DNA of 64,000 nt from Puniceicoccaceae bacterium (GTDB lineage: Bacteria > Verrucomicrobiota > Verrucomicrobiia > Opitutales > Coraliomargaritaceae), in NCBI GenBank assembly GCA_018402305.1, contig JAGYJE010000002.1, forward strand, positions 124,001 through 188,000, in the 5' to 3' direction. This document shows positions 15,113-24,881 of the stretch, piece after piece (within the stretch, counting starts at the first letter, position 1; the number at the start of each line of letters is the position of its first letter). The notes beneath the pieces are model-generated. The model did not search any database, was not told the origin of the DNA, and was given only the letters and a program-made list of their open reading frames with translations. A program made the position numbers and the translations under genes.

Positions 15113-16336
15113 TCACCACGCCCCGCCCAGCGCGAGATTCAACCGGACCCGCTGATCGAGCTGTAGGCGTTGAATGTGGATCGACTGGCTTTTGCGCGCG
15201 GCCACCCGCTGCTGCACGGTGAGCACATCGAGTAAGGAAGACTCGCCTTCTTTGTGGCGCAAGCTGGCTATCTTGAGAGCCCGTTCGGCCTCAAGCGCCG
15301 CTTCGTCCAACTGCCCGGCGCGCCGGTTGAGTGACGAGCCCAGGTCCAGCAGGGTTTCGACCTCGCCGAAGGCCTGCAAGGCCGTCTGGGCGTAGTTGGC
15401 CACTGCTTGCCTCTGCCCTGCCGTGGCGGCGGCCAGGTCTGCGCGGCGGGCACCGCCATCGAGCAATGGGGCGAGCAGATTTCCAGCAGCTTGCCAGGCC
15501 AGATTATCCGGACGAAGGATATCGACCAGCTCTCCGGAACGGTTGCCGAGGTTTCCGGTCAGGCTGAGCGTCGGAAGCCGGGCGGCGCGGGCCCGGGCGG
15601 TCGACTCAAAAGCGGCGGCGACCTCGCGTTCGGCCGCGATCACATCCGGCCGCCGCTCCAGTAGCTCCGAGGGTAAGCCAGCCGGGGGTGCGGCAGGCAG
15701 GCCTGGCAAGGAGAGGGCCAGCTCCAGCTCGGCGCCGGGGTAGCGACCCAGCAGCAACTCCAGTGCTCGCACGGCATCGCGGCGCGCAAGCGTAACCTCC
15801 TCCAGTTGGACCCGCGCCAGCGCCAGATCAGACTTCGAGAGTGCGAGGTCCTGGGCATCCGCTAAACCGTTGTCATGCTGAATCTGGACGATCCGGCTGA
15901 GCGCCTCCAAAGTCTCGATGTTCTCACGCGCCAAATCGACCTGCAGATTGCCCTCAATCGCCGTAAAGTAGGCTTGAGCCGTGGCCGCCGCGATGGCGTG
16001 GCGGGCAAAGACCAACTGCGCCTCGGCCGCCTCCGCGCTGGCGGCCGCACCTCGCTGACCCGCCGACAGCTTACCCCAAATGTCCAACTCCCAGCTGACC
16101 TGAGCACCCACCGAAAAATCCTCCAGAGTCTGCCGGTTTTCGATTAGACCGCTGCTGCCACCACTCCCGGCGACGGCCAGACTGGGCTTGAGCGCCGCAC
16201 CGGCCTTGGCAGCCAGCGCCCGTGCCCGCTCCACTTGGGCCGCAGCCGCCTGCAAATCACGATTGTGCGCCTGCGCTTCCGCGACCAACGCTTCGAGTTG
16301 TGCGCTTTGAAACCTGCTCAGCCACTTTTGCTCCAC
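15113..16336 (-). CDS. RND efflux outer-membrane channel (NodT/OprM family)
   Basis: 407 aa from a GTG at 16336. It shows the TolC-like duplicated helix-hairpin pattern: repeated Ala/Leu/Gln-rich coiled segments, DFSVGAQVSWELDIWGKL near residue 73, ERRPDVIAAEREVAAA near 228, LSLTGNLGN then the barrel-forming strands, and KEGESSLLDVLTVQQ near 365. Family members normally start with a lipoprotein signal. Here the reading frame continues upstream past an SGC lipobox-like triplet but has no start. A signal-peptide-like stretch (LLSLAMLGLVVSL) lies in another frame at about 16450-16490, ending at a stop. A frameshift or small insertion has probably detached the signal, so export may be lost. It is the third gene of an adaptor-pump-channel operon. 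Confidence 0.85.
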   Translation of the reverse strand: MEQKWLSRFQSAQLEALVAEAQAHNRDLQAAAAQVERARALAAKAGAALKPSLAVAGSGGSSGLIENRQTLEDFSVGAQVSWELDIWGKLSAGQRGAAASAEAAEAQLVFARHAIAAATAQAYFTAIEGNLQVDLARENIETLEALSRIVQIQHDNGLADAQDLALSKSDLALARVQLEEVTLARRDAVRALELLLGRYPGAELELALSLPGLPAAPPAGLPSELLERRPDVIAAEREVAAAFESTARARAARLPTLSLTGNLGNRSGELVDILRPDNLAWQAAGNLLAPLLDGGARRADLAAATAGQRQAVANYAQTALQAFGEVETLLDLGSSLNRRAGQLDEAALEAERALKIASLRHKEGESSLLDVLTVQQRVAARKSQSIHIQRLQLDQRVRLNLALGGAW

Positions 16337-16400
16337 GGGGCCGTCGGCCGCAGCCGCCTTGAAACGCTCCGGAGCCTCCGGGCGACCGGCCCCATGGCAT

Positions 16401-16415
16401 CCGCTTGGCGAGCGG
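16401..16415. repeat. Short palindrome between signal-like segment and channel ORF
   Basis: CCGCTTGGCGAGCGG is an inverted repeat (CCGCT/AGCGG, 5-base loop). It lies in the stretch that separates the out-of-frame signal-peptide sequence from the channel reading frame, and may be part of a small inserted element. Evidence is limited to position and symmetry. Confidence 0.35.
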
Positions 16416-16515
16416 CTACCGTATCCCGCCGTCTCAACGGCCGAGCGAGACGACCAGGCCCAGCATAGCGAGCGATAGCAAACTACAGTTTAGAAAACAT
16501 TTCATAAAGGACGGA

Positions 16516-19500
16516 TCAGGGCTCGATGTGGATACGGAAAAAACAGGCGTAAAGCGTCGGCACCACAATCAGCGTCAGAAGTGTGGCAAAACTCAACCCG
16601 AAGACGAGGACGACGGCCATCGATTGAAAGAAGGCATCGAAAAAGAGCGGGAAGACCCCGAGCACCGTTGTCAGTGTGCCCATCATGACCGGTCGCACGC
16701 GACTGCCTGCCGCATGGAGGAGCGCCGCGCCGCGGCCGGCCTCCGTTTTCGTCTCCAAATCCATCTGGTCGACGAGAACGATGGCATTCTTGATTAAAAG
16801 CCCGGAAAGTGAAAGCAGCCCAAGTATCCCCATAAAATCAAGCGGCAGTCCCGTTGCGAGCAGTCCGACCACGACCCCAATGAGCGAGAGCGGCACGACC
16901 AGCCAAATGAGCAGCGGCTGGCGAATGCGCCGAAAGAGAACCACCACGACAAGTACCATCGCGAGAAAGCCAAGCGGAATGGTCGATGCGAGATCGCGCT
17001 GCGACTCGGAGGAATTTCCATACTCCCCGCCCCAGCTTAGTTCGTAACCGTCCGGCAGGGGAAGCGCCTCGATTTGCGGACGCAGGCGGCCCAGCAAGGT
17101 GGAAGCCAGTTCATCACCCATCGGATCGCACTGCACCTTGATCTGCCAGATGCGATCTTCGCGCTTCAAAATCCCGTCCCGCCATTCCGTCCGGAAGCCG
17201 TCGACCAACTGCGCAGCTGGCACGGCCTGCCCACTCAAGGGGCTGATCACTTGCGCGTTGTAAAGCGTCGCCGCAGACCCCCGCTCGGACTCCGGAGCCC
17301 GGGCCATGATCGGCAGAAGCCGGTCCCCTTCCCGATAAATACCAACGCGTGTGCCCTCGGTATGCGTGAGCAAGGCCCCGGAAAAGTCCGCACGCGTAAT
17401 ACCGGCCCGCTGGGCACGGTCGGTCGAAAAGATCGGCCCAATGTAGCTGACTGGTTGCCGCCAATCGGTCTTGATGGAGAGCGCCCGACCGTCCTCCACC
17501 ATGATCGCCTGCACGGGCACCGCAAGCTGGCGCAACACCGCCGGGTCCGGCCCGCTCAATTCAGCCTCGACCTTAGACCCGCCGCCGGGCCCCAGCGAAA
17601 AGCGCCAGACCTTGGCCTGCGCCTCCGTGTATCCGGCGTCCAAATACGCCTGCAATTCCGGTATCAATCGCTGACTCAATCGATAATCCTCCAGCTGCAG
17701 CAGAAACTGCACATAGGCCGGATTCGGCGACTCCGGACCGTAAACCAGCATGTAGCGGAGACCGCCGGAGCCAATCAGCGTCTGAACCGCATCGATACCG
17801 GCCTGATCCATCAGATAGGCCTCGACCGCTTTGGCCGTTTCAGCGGTGCGCCCGATGTCGGTGCCCTCGGGCAACCAGAAATCCACGACCAATTGCGGTG
17901 TCGTCGAATTCGGAAAAAAGCTCCGCTTGGCAAATTGAAAGGCCCAAACCGAAAGCACAAAAAGGCAGGCGGTGCCCGCCAGCACCGCCCAGCGCCAGCG
18001 CAGGGCTTGCACCATGACCCGCTGGTAGAGGCTCGGCTTGGCCACCGCGTCGGCGTCCTCCCCATCCACGCGTCCCCGCCGAAAGCCCAAATAGCAGAAG
18101 AGCGGCGTCAGTGTGATGGCAAGGAACCAGCTACAGAAAAGCGAGATCAGGATCACCCAAAACAGGTGGTTCGTGTATTCCGCCGTCGAACCCGGAGCAA
18201 AGCCAATCGGTGCAAAGGCCAAAATCCCCACCACGGTGCCGCCCAGAAGCGGCCACTGCGTCTGACGGACGACCTCCTTGGCGATTTCCAGCTTCGGTCG
18301 CCCCTTCCCCACGCCCACGAGGATACCCTCAGTCACAACGATGGCGTTATCCACCATCATCCCCAGAGCGATGATCAAAGCACCCAAGCTGATCCGGTGC
18401 ATGGGGATGCCCGCGACATTCATGATCGCCAGAGTCGCCGCCACCGTGAGCAGAAGAATTAAACCGATAACGGCCGCGGCCCGGTAGCCCATGAAAATAA
18501 GTAAGGTCACGATCACAATGACCAGTGCCGCCATCACGTTGACCGCGAAATTACCAATCGCCGCATCGACGACCTCCCCTTGCTGGTAAAAAGCATGCAG
18601 CTCCATACCGAGCGGACGACGGCTGACGGCTTCGGCAATCCGCGCTTCCACTGACGCGCCGACCGTCACGACATTTGCCCCCAGAACGTTGGCCACACCC
18701 AGCGCCAGTGCTGGCATGCCCTGGTAGCGAACCAGCCGCGTCGCTGGCTCCAAATAGTCCCGATAAACCTCCGCAATATCTCCGAGAAAGACCAGACCGC
18801 CCTCTGGAGTCTGGGCCACCGGTAACCGCCGCACCGCCTCGACAGAGCTCAAACCACCACTTGGCTCAACGACCAACCGCTGCCCATCGACCACCACGCT
18901 ACCCGCCGAAGCCACCGTTTTTTGCCGGTTCAGCGTGTTGTAGATTGAATGGATCGACAGCCCCAACCGTGCCGCCTCCGCGCGGGAGATTTCCACGTAG
19001 ATCGCCTCACTCTGCACGCCAAGCAAGCTGACTTTGGCCACACCGTCGACCGTGAGTAACTCATCGCGGAGCGATTCTCCATAGTCGCGCAGTTCCGCCA
19101 TCGAATAATCCGGACCGGTGATCAGATAATACAATCCGTAAACATCCCCGTAGTCGTCATTGACATATGCCTTGCCCGCACCCGGCGGCAGTTGGGCCTC
19201 CGCATCTGCGATGCGGTTGCGCAACTTTGTCCATACGATCTGCAACTCACTCTTTGTTTTTGAAAAATCGTATTTGATATCGACTTTCAACTCAGCCCGA
19301 CCCGCGCGCGCGGTAGATACTATACTTTTGACTTCCTGAAGCTGCTGAATGGCTGTTTCCAGAGGCTCAACAATCTCCTCCGCTACCTCCCGGGGACTGC
19401 CGCCGGGATAGGCCACCGAGACGATCGCCGTGCGGATGGTGAACTCAGGGTCCTCAAAGCGGGGCATTTTCTGGTAAGCCGACCAGCCAAAGCCGAGGAT

Positions 19501-19560
19501 GAGCAGAATAAGTACAGCGCTCAACAACTTGTTGCGAATCGTAAAGTCAGCGGCATTCAT
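16516..19560 (-). CDS. RND-superfamily multidrug efflux pump (inner-membrane transporter)
   Basis: 1014 aa. The start at 19560 is preceded by AAGGTG four bases upstream and begins at the first membrane helix (IRNKLLSAVLILLILGFGWS). The layout is that of AcrB-like pumps: TM1, a large periplasmic loop, TM2-6 (residues about 330-520), a second loop, and TM8-12 at the end. In TM4 GALIIALGMMVDNAIVVTEG carries the conserved proton-relay Asp, with Asn in the place of the second Asp found in AcrB. The second half contains SGLLIKNAIVLVDQMD. It would export drugs or metabolites driven by protons, in complex with the adaptor (19595-20683) and the channel (15113-16336) encoded either side. The length fits the family (about 1020-1050). 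Confidence 0.94.
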   Translation of the reverse strand: MNAADFTIRNKLLSAVLILLILGFGWSAYQKMPRFEDPEFTIRTAIVSVAYPGGSPREVAEEIVEPLETAIQQLQEVKSIVSTARAGRAELKVDIKYDFSKTKSELQIVWTKLRNRIADAEAQLPPGAGKAYVNDDYGDVYGLYYLITGPDYSMAELRDYGESLRDELLTVDGVAKVSLLGVQSEAIYVEISRAEAARLGLSIHSIYNTLNRQKTVASAGSVVVDGQRLVVEPSGGLSSVEAVRRLPVAQTPEGGLVFLGDIAEVYRDYLEPATRLVRYQGMPALALGVANVLGANVVTVGASVEARIAEAVSRRPLGMELHAFYQQGEVVDAAIGNFAVNVMAALVIVIVTLLIFMGYRAAAVIGLILLLTVAATLAIMNVAGIPMHRISLGALIIALGMMVDNAIVVTEGILVGVGKGRPKLEIAKEVVRQTQWPLLGGTVVGILAFAPIGFAPGSTAEYTNHLFWVILISLFCSWFLAITLTPLFCYLGFRRGRVDGEDADAVAKPSLYQRVMVQALRWRWAVLAGTACLFVLSVWAFQFAKRSFFPNSTTPQLVVDFWLPEGTDIGRTAETAKAVEAYLMDQAGIDAVQTLIGSGGLRYMLVYGPESPNPAYVQFLLQLEDYRLSQRLIPELQAYLDAGYTEAQAKVWRFSLGPGGGSKVEAELSGPDPAVLRQLAVPVQAIMVEDGRALSIKTDWRQPVSYIGPIFSTDRAQRAGITRADFSGALLTHTEGTRVGIYREGDRLLPIMARAPESERGSAATLYNAQVISPLSGQAVPAAQLVDGFRTEWRDGILKREDRIWQIKVQCDPMGDELASTLLGRLRPQIEALPLPDGYELSWGGEYGNSSESQRDLASTIPLGFLAMVLVVVVLFRRIRQPLLIWLVVPLSLIGVVVGLLATGLPLDFMGILGLLSLSGLLIKNAIVLVDQMDLETKTEAGRGAALLHAAGSRVRPVMMGTLTTVLGVFPLFFDAFFQSMAVVLVFGLSFATLLTLIVVPTLYACFFRIHIEP

Positions 19561-19594
19561 GGGGCACCTTGGTTCAAATGACAGCCACGGCCGA

Positions 19595-20683
19595 TCAATT
19601 GGCGGCGCGCTCCCAGGGACGCACCGCCATGCCCTCCGCAAGGCTCGAAACCCCGGCGCCCACGATCACCTCACCGGCCTCCAGACCACTCAAGATCGGC
19701 AAAAACTCACCAATCGCCGCCCCCACTTCGACCTCGCGCCGAACCACCCGGTGGGGCTCGCTGCTGCGGTCAACCACCCAAACATAATTCGCCGCCGCCA
19801 CCGCATCAATGGACCGCAGCGGCACCGTCACCAGGCCAACCTCCCCCGGCTGCCCCAACTCCAGCTCGACCTCCGCATTCATCCCGGGCAGCACATTCAG
19901 GCCATCCGGTGACTCGAAACCGAAGGTCACCGCGTAGCTCTGCGAAGCGGCGTCCGCCTCCAGCGCTGCCGATTTAAATTGCGCGGCAATCGCAGCCCCG
20001 GACCCGCCATCCAGTCGCACCGTCGCCCCCAACTCCGCCCGACGAGTCCCATCCGCTGCTAAAATAATTGCCGCCGGCACCGCAATCGTCGCCTCCAGAT
20101 TTGAAAGCGCAAAAATCCGAACCGCTGGCGTGCCCGGCGCGACCGCCTGTGACTCCCGCACCAGGACCCGCGAAACCACACCCGCAAAGGGCGCTTCAAT
20201 CTGCGCCTCAGCGAGCGCTTTTTCCGCCGCTTCAAACTCCGAACGGGCCACCTGCTCCGCTGCCTCCCGCTGCTCCAGCACATTCCGGGCAATGGCATCC
20301 TCCGCAAAAAGGGTCCGGGCACGTTCCAGCGCTTGCACCGCATTCTCCAGCCGCGCCCGCGAGGCGCTGAGCGCGCCCACGTAGTCACGATCATCCAAAC
20401 GGGCCAGGATCTGCCCCGCTACCACCGGGTCCGACTCTTCGACCAGGACCGACGCGACCACTCCCGGCCGCGGAAAGGTCAACTCCCGCAAATCCGATGC
20501 CGTAACCCGCGCCGGGAAAGACCGCACCGAACCACCCTCCGAAGCCACTACCGCATGGTAAATGACCGGCCTTGGCAGATCCTGCACGGTCGACGATTTG
20601 TCTGCACCTCGATCACAGCCGGATAAAAATAAACAACCGTTGATCAAGAGCGGTAGAAGAAAAGCGAGCCGGACAGTACACAT
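19595..20683 (-). CDS. RND efflux periplasmic adaptor (membrane fusion lipoprotein)
   Basis: 362 aa. A lipoprotein signal (FLLPLLINGCLFLSGC, lipobox LSGC at about residue 23) anchors it to the inner membrane. The order of domains is standard for HlyD/AcrA-like proteins: a lipoyl half (FPRPGVVASVLVEESDPVVA), a helical hairpin (about residues 85-145, Ala/Arg/Glu-rich), the second lipoyl half (IEAPFAGVVSRVLVRESQAV), a beta-barrel (residues about 180-280) and a membrane-proximal domain ending ERAAN. It links the pump to the outer-membrane channel. It is the first gene of the three-gene operon, with a 34-bp gap to the pump gene. Confidence 0.93.
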   Translation of the reverse strand: MCTVRLAFLLPLLINGCLFLSGCDRGADKSSTVQDLPRPVIYHAVVASEGGSVRSFPARVTASDLRELTFPRPGVVASVLVEESDPVVAGQILARLDDRDYVGALSASRARLENAVQALERARTLFAEDAIARNVLEQREAAEQVARSEFEAAEKALAEAQIEAPFAGVVSRVLVRESQAVAPGTPAVRIFALSNLEATIAVPAAIILAADGTRRAELGATVRLDGGSGAAIAAQFKSAALEADAASQSYAVTFGFESPDGLNVLPGMNAEVELELGQPGEVGLVTVPLRSIDAVAAANYVWVVDRSSEPHRVVRREVEVGAAIGEFLPILSGLEAGEVIVGAGVSSLAEGMAVRPWERAAN

Positions 20684-20946
20684 GAATAAGACGCCTAGCG
20701 ACCCCTTTGTCGAAAGACAAGCGCTTACTCGAATACGTCCTTGTTGGCTGACTCTTCTAAGTATTCAGTCTACCTGCAAGACCGCTTCCATGGCACTCCA
20801 CCATTCACCGGAATGCATCAATTGACCGCCCCTTTCCTTTCCGGGCGAGCTTGCGTCTTGCCACGGGCGGTGCCTTGGTCACAGTGCACGGTTACATGCC
20901 CTTAACTGTCTGCTGCCTGGTAGGCGGCACCCGGCATCCAGAAATC

Positions 20947-22305
20947 ATGAAGCTTATCGATCTAAACCGACACGGCGCAATCGGCGCGAACTCACTGTTC
21001 GTGCAGATTGGCAGCTTCAACCTCCTTATCGACTCTGGCCTCCATCCAAAAAAACTGGGCTACGATGCGCTGCCGGATTTTGAGCCGATCGAGGACATTG
21101 ACCTCGACCTCATTGTGTTGACGCACTGCCACCTCGACCACGTCGGCTCGATGCCGATTGTGACGGCGCACCACCCCAAGACACCCGTCATCACCAGCGC
21201 CCCCAATGCGACCATCGCCCCGCGCATGCTGCGTAATTCGATCAACGTAATGAAGCGCCAGCGGGAGGAACACGGCATCGCGGAATACCCGCTTTTTCTG
21301 CACCGCGATGTGGCTCAATTCACCCGGCAGATCACCATCCAGCGCTTTGAGCGCGGCGAGGTCTATCGCAAAGGCGCGGACCGGATTGAGGTCATCCTCC
21401 ACCCGGCGGGCCACGTAGCTGGAGCCGCCAGCGTTGAGATCATCCACGAGGGGCGGCGCATCGTTTTTACGGGGGACGTGCTCTTCACCGCGCAGCGCAC
21501 CCTCCCCGGGGCGCGCCTCCCGAAAGGCCCCATTGACACGCTCATTATGGAAACCACCCATGGCGCCAAGCAACCGGACCCCGCGCGGACCCGCGATGCC
21601 GAAGTGGATGACCTGATCGACGAGGTGGGCCGGATTCTGGAGCGCGGCGGGAGTTGCCTGCTTCCCGTTTTTGCGCTGGGGCGGATGCAGGAGCTCTTCA
21701 AAATTCTCTACGAGGCACGTAATAGCGGTCGCCTGCCCAAGAGCCCCATCTTTGCAGCCGGACTGGGTATGGCGATTTGCGAGTATTTTGATACGATCCG
21801 CAAGCAGACGCGCTTGATCGATTTTGACATCAAGATGCTGGATACGATGCGGGTGCGGGCCCTGGATTTGAATATGCGCCCGGGGCGGGATCTACCCCAG
21901 AAAGGTATTTACCTCGTCAGCAGCGGAATGATGGTCGAGCACACGCCCTCCTATAAAGTCGCCGCCTCGCTGCTACCCCACCCGCGGAACGGCCTTTGCT
22001 TCGTCGGCTACTGCGACCCGGACACTCCCGGTGGCCAGCTCCTAGGGGACCCGGGAGCGGAGAGCTTTTTCTTTGACGTGCTCGACTACAACGCGCCCAT
22101 TCGAGCATCGATTGAACGCTTTGATTTGAGCGGGCACGCGGACCGCAGTGAGCTGCTCGACTACGCGGAGGCCAGCGGTGCCCGCAGTGTGGTGCTGACC
22201 CACGGGGATCCCCCCGCCCGTGCCTGGTTTGTGGAGGCATTGGCCGAGCGCATGCCGGCCACCACCGTGCTCGATCCTGTCCCGCTGGCTGCTTACGAGG
22301 TGTAA
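20947..22305 (+). CDS. Metallo-beta-lactamase/beta-CASP fold hydrolase, putative RNA nuclease
   Basis: 452 aa from the Met at 20947; an earlier Met would add 32 residues with no homology. The zinc-binding HxHxDH is present (LTHCHLDHVGSMP, residues about 55-67), followed by HPAGHVAGAASV and the metal-ligand Asp in VFTGDVLF. A beta-CASP domain (about 200-350) precedes the C-terminal motif FDLSGHADRSELLDY and LTHGDP, the RMMBL signature of CPSF73/RNase J-like nucleases. It most likely acts on RNA in the cytoplasm. Some family members are exonucleases, others endonucleases; which applies cannot be told. It is transcribed divergently from the efflux operon. Confidence 0.9.
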   Translation: MKLIDLNRHGAIGANSLFVQIGSFNLLIDSGLHPKKLGYDALPDFEPIEDIDLDLIVLTHCHLDHVGSMPIVTAHHPKTPVITSAPNATIAPRMLRNSINVMKRQREEHGIAEYPLFLHRDVAQFTRQITIQRFERGEVYRKGADRIEVILHPAGHVAGAASVEIIHEGRRIVFTGDVLFTAQRTLPGARLPKGPIDTLIMETTHGAKQPDPARTRDAEVDDLIDEVGRILERGGSCLLPVFALGRMQELFKILYEARNSGRLPKSPIFAAGLGMAICEYFDTIRKQTRLIDFDIKMLDTMRVRALDLNMRPGRDLPQKGIYLVSSGMMVEHTPSYKVAASLLPHPRNGLCFVGYCDPDTPGGQLLGDPGAESFFFDVLDYNAPIRASIERFDLSGHADRSELLDYAEASGARSVVLTHGDPPARAWFVEALAERMPATTVLDPVPLAAYEV

Positions 22306-22325
22306 AGCCTGGAAATCTCACCCGT

Positions 22326-23528
22326 CTATTGGCAAAGCAAGTTCAACGCTCCCTGTAATTGACCGTTGGAAAAAGGCTCCGCTCGGTCGATGACCTGCGC
22401 TTGCTTTAAAAAGCGAAAAAGCCGATCCGGGGCATCGCCGGCTGGCCAGTGCATCCAATAGTCCTCTGCCGGACACAGGCCCTCTGCCCCGGCCAGTGGC
22501 AACAGCGCATCGCAGATGAGCGTATTCAGGCGTTTTGCGCTGATGACCCCGGAAAATACCTCGGAGGAAAGACGTTCAACCAAATCGGCCAGTCCCTGCC
22601 TCCTTCGAAAAGCCGCGGCAGTATTCGCAGGATTCGCAGGCTTCGCAGGATTCGCGGTATTCACTGCCGGGAAGGCCTGGAGCATCCGCCTTAACCGCTC
22701 CGGCCAGTCCGGATGCGTCTCGCAGATCGCCCGGTATTGCCGAAGTCGCTGTTTGGGATGATTTGCCGGGCGCAAGCCGCTTAGGCGCCAGTTCGTGCCG
22801 GATTCCTGAAGCAAATCATCCGGTGCAAGTCGGCCACTGGCAAAATCCCCAATGCCATAAGTCAAGGCAAGACGCCCCATCGGCGCCCGGTTGCGCGCAT
22901 AACCCAGCACTTCAAGACAAAATTGATGGCAGGCTTGCTCCCAACCGGCCCCTGACAGACGCTTTTCAGCAAAACCCAGCTTTCGACGCCACCGAGCCGC
23001 CGCGCCCTCACGCAACTTGGCGCGGCGTGCGTCCAAGGGCAATTCAAAGAATTCCAGCATCCAGACGGCGTCCTCCACTTGCTCCAGCTCGAGGAGTGCG
23101 TCATCCACCGCGTAGTCCTCCAGATCCCGTTCGAGGAGCGGCATTAAATAGAGGGTCTCCGGCGCCTCCCCTTTGCATGTTTGCACAGAGGCGTCCGCAC
23201 TGCCGGGCATCAGCACCACATGCAAGGCGACCCTGGCAAAATTCGGATTGCTCCTGTGGCCGTGCAGCTCCCAATCCGCCGCGTAAAAGTGCACTTCCAC
23301 GTCGCCCACCCAGGCCTGACCATCCAGCTCAAAGCGGGCTTCGAGAAAGTCGGGCCCGTCCAGTAAATTCCAGCGCCCCGGGTGGAGGATGCGCAGCGAT
23401 TTGCCGCTAACTGTCGTGAGTCGGCTTTGATCGAAATCCCCATGAAGCCAGATCTTTTGCAGGACGCGCTCCGATAAACTGAACGGACCATAGAGCCCCT
23501 GAATCTCCTGCACCTCATTCGTTCGCAT
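22326..23528 (-). CDS. DUF2851 family protein
   Basis: 400 aa, no signal peptide or membrane helix. The N-terminal half matches the DUF2851 family: ISGxSxRILHPGRWN-like text (KSLRILHPGRWNLLDGPDFL), followed by WVGDVEVHFYAADWELHGHR and ARVALHVVLM, then a helical second half ending LNLLCQ. The function of the family is unknown; the core EVH/WxxHxH pattern hints at a nuclease-like or metal-binding site, but this is a guess. It sits directly before the citrate synthase stop (17 bp gap) and may share its transcript. A Phe/Ala-Gly-rich low-complexity stretch (near residue 300) is unusual and suggests local slippage. Confidence 0.8.
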   Translation of the reverse strand: MRTNEVQEIQGLYGPFSLSERVLQKIWLHGDFDQSRLTTVSGKSLRILHPGRWNLLDGPDFLEARFELDGQAWVGDVEVHFYAADWELHGHRSNPNFARVALHVVLMPGSADASVQTCKGEAPETLYLMPLLERDLEDYAVDDALLELEQVEDAVWMLEFFELPLDARRAKLREGAAARWRRKLGFAEKRLSGAGWEQACHQFCLEVLGYARNRAPMGRLALTYGIGDFASGRLAPDDLLQESGTNWRLSGLRPANHPKQRLRQYRAICETHPDWPERLRRMLQAFPAVNTANPAKPANPANTAAAFRRRQGLADLVERLSSEVFSGVISAKRLNTLICDALLPLAGAEGLCPAEDYWMHWPAGDAPDRLFRFLKQAQVIDRAEPFSNGQLQGALNLLCQ

Positions 23529-23545
23529 GTCGGCAACGTGGAGGC

Positions 23546-24832
23546 TCAGCGCTTTTCAATAGGCACGAATTGCCGCAGCGCCTTGCCCGTGTAGATTTGG
23601 CGGGGCCGGTGAATTCGGCTTTTCGGGTTTTCTGCAATTTCCTTCCAGTTAGCGATCCAGCCTGGCATGCGGCCGATGGCAAACAGCACCGTAAACATTT
23701 CGACCGGAATCCCGATGGCTTTGAGGATAATGCCACTATAAAAATCGACGTTCGGGTAGAGCTTTCGGCTGACGAAATAATCGTCCTCCAGAGCGGCCTG
23801 CTCGAGCCTGCGGGCGATGTCGAGCAGCGGATCCTCTATGCCGATACTCTCCAGTACGGACTCGGCACTCTTGCCCAGGATTTTTGCCCGTGGGTCGTAG
23901 TTCTTGTAGACGCGATGGCCGAAGCCCATGAGCTTTGCCTCACCCCGTTTGGCCGCTTCGATAAAGCGTGAGCCGTCATCCCCGTTGGCGTGAATCTCCT
24001 CAAGCATTTTGATCACTGCCATGTTGGCACCTCCGTGCGAGGGGCCCCAAAGCGCACAGACACCCGCCGAAACCGACGCAAAGAGATTGGCACCACCGGA
24101 GGCCACCATCCGCACCGTCGAGGTCGAGCAGTTTTGCTCGTGGTCGGCGTGCAGCATCAAAAACAAATCAAGCGCCTTCCCCGCGCCGTGATCGTCGACG
24201 TATTGCTTGTAGGGCTCCGAGAACATCATGTGGAGAAAATTCCCTGTGTAGCTCATATCCGCCGGGTAGACAAAGGGCATGCCCATCTTCATACGATACG
24301 TCATCGCCGCAATGGTTCGGACTTTCGAGATGAGCAAAGCAGCCGTTTCGTCAAAGTGTGCCAGATCCTGCTCGCGGTCGTTGGACGACATTTCCGGGTA
24401 GTAGGCTCCGAGTGAGTTGAGCATCGAAGAAAGAATGGCCATGGGGTGCGCAGCGCTGGGGAATCCATCGAAATGACTGTGCATACCCGTGTGAATCGCG
24501 CCATTTTTACGAATATGCGCCCTAAAGGCATCGAGGCAGCTTTGGTTCGGCAGTTCCCCGTAAATGACGAGCATCGCTGTTTCCAAAAAAGAGGCGTTCG
24601 CTGCCAACTCCTCAATGGAGTAGCCCCGGTGGCGGAGAATGCCCTTCTCCCCGTCGATAAAAGTAATATCGCTCAGGCAGGAACCGGTGTTCCCGTAGCC
24701 TTCGTCGAAGGTGATGCAGCCACTCTTGGCGCGTAAGGTCCGCGTATCCAAAGCCTTTTCGCCTTCAGTGCCCTCGATGATGGGGAACTCAAAATTCTCA
24801 TTGCCTAATCGTATCGTGCCGGTGTTTTCCAT
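23546..24832 (-). CDS. gltA: Citrate synthase
   Basis: 428 aa, the normal length of type II (hexameric, Gram-negative type) citrate synthases. It condenses acetyl-CoA with oxaloacetate to start the TCA cycle. The catalytic segments are intact: [39 protein letters not shown] with its catalytic His, [15 protein letters not shown] and the Asp-containing [20 protein letters not shown]. The N-terminal domain starts with the short beta-hairpin typical of type II enzymes ([16 protein letters not shown]). It is followed by the DUF2851 gene and preceded by hisH, all on the minus strand. Relatives of this type are inhibited by NADH. Confidence 0.97.
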   Translation of the reverse strand: MENTGTIRLGNENFEFPIIEGTEGEKALDTRTLRAKSGCITFDEGYGNTGSCLSDITFIDGEKGILRHRGYSIEELAANASFLETAMLVIYGELPNQSCLDAFRAHIRKNGAIHTGMHSHFDGFPSAAHPMAILSSMLNSLGAYYPEMSSNDREQDLAHFDETAALLISKVRTIAAMTYRMKMGMPFVYPADMSYTGNFLHMMFSEPYKQYVDDHGAGKALDLFLMLHADHEQNCSTSTVRMVASGGANLFASVSAGVCALWGPSHGGANMAVIKMLEEIHANGDDGSRFIEAAKRGEAKLMGFGHRVYKNYDPRAKILGKSAESVLESIGIEDPLLDIARRLEQAALEDDYFVSRKLYPNVDFYSGIILKAIGIPVEMFTVLFAIGRMPGWIANWKEIAENPKSRIHRPRQIYTGKALRQFVPIEKR

Positions 24833-24881
24833 GTTTGTCGTTCGTGTCAGCTTTTTGCCAGAGCGGAGCTCGTTTTGATCG

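Noticed and set aside
17074-18462. Plus-strand open frame of 462 codons
   Set aside because: Antisense to the RND pump, high in His/Pro/Arg as expected for shadow frames of GC-rich genes.
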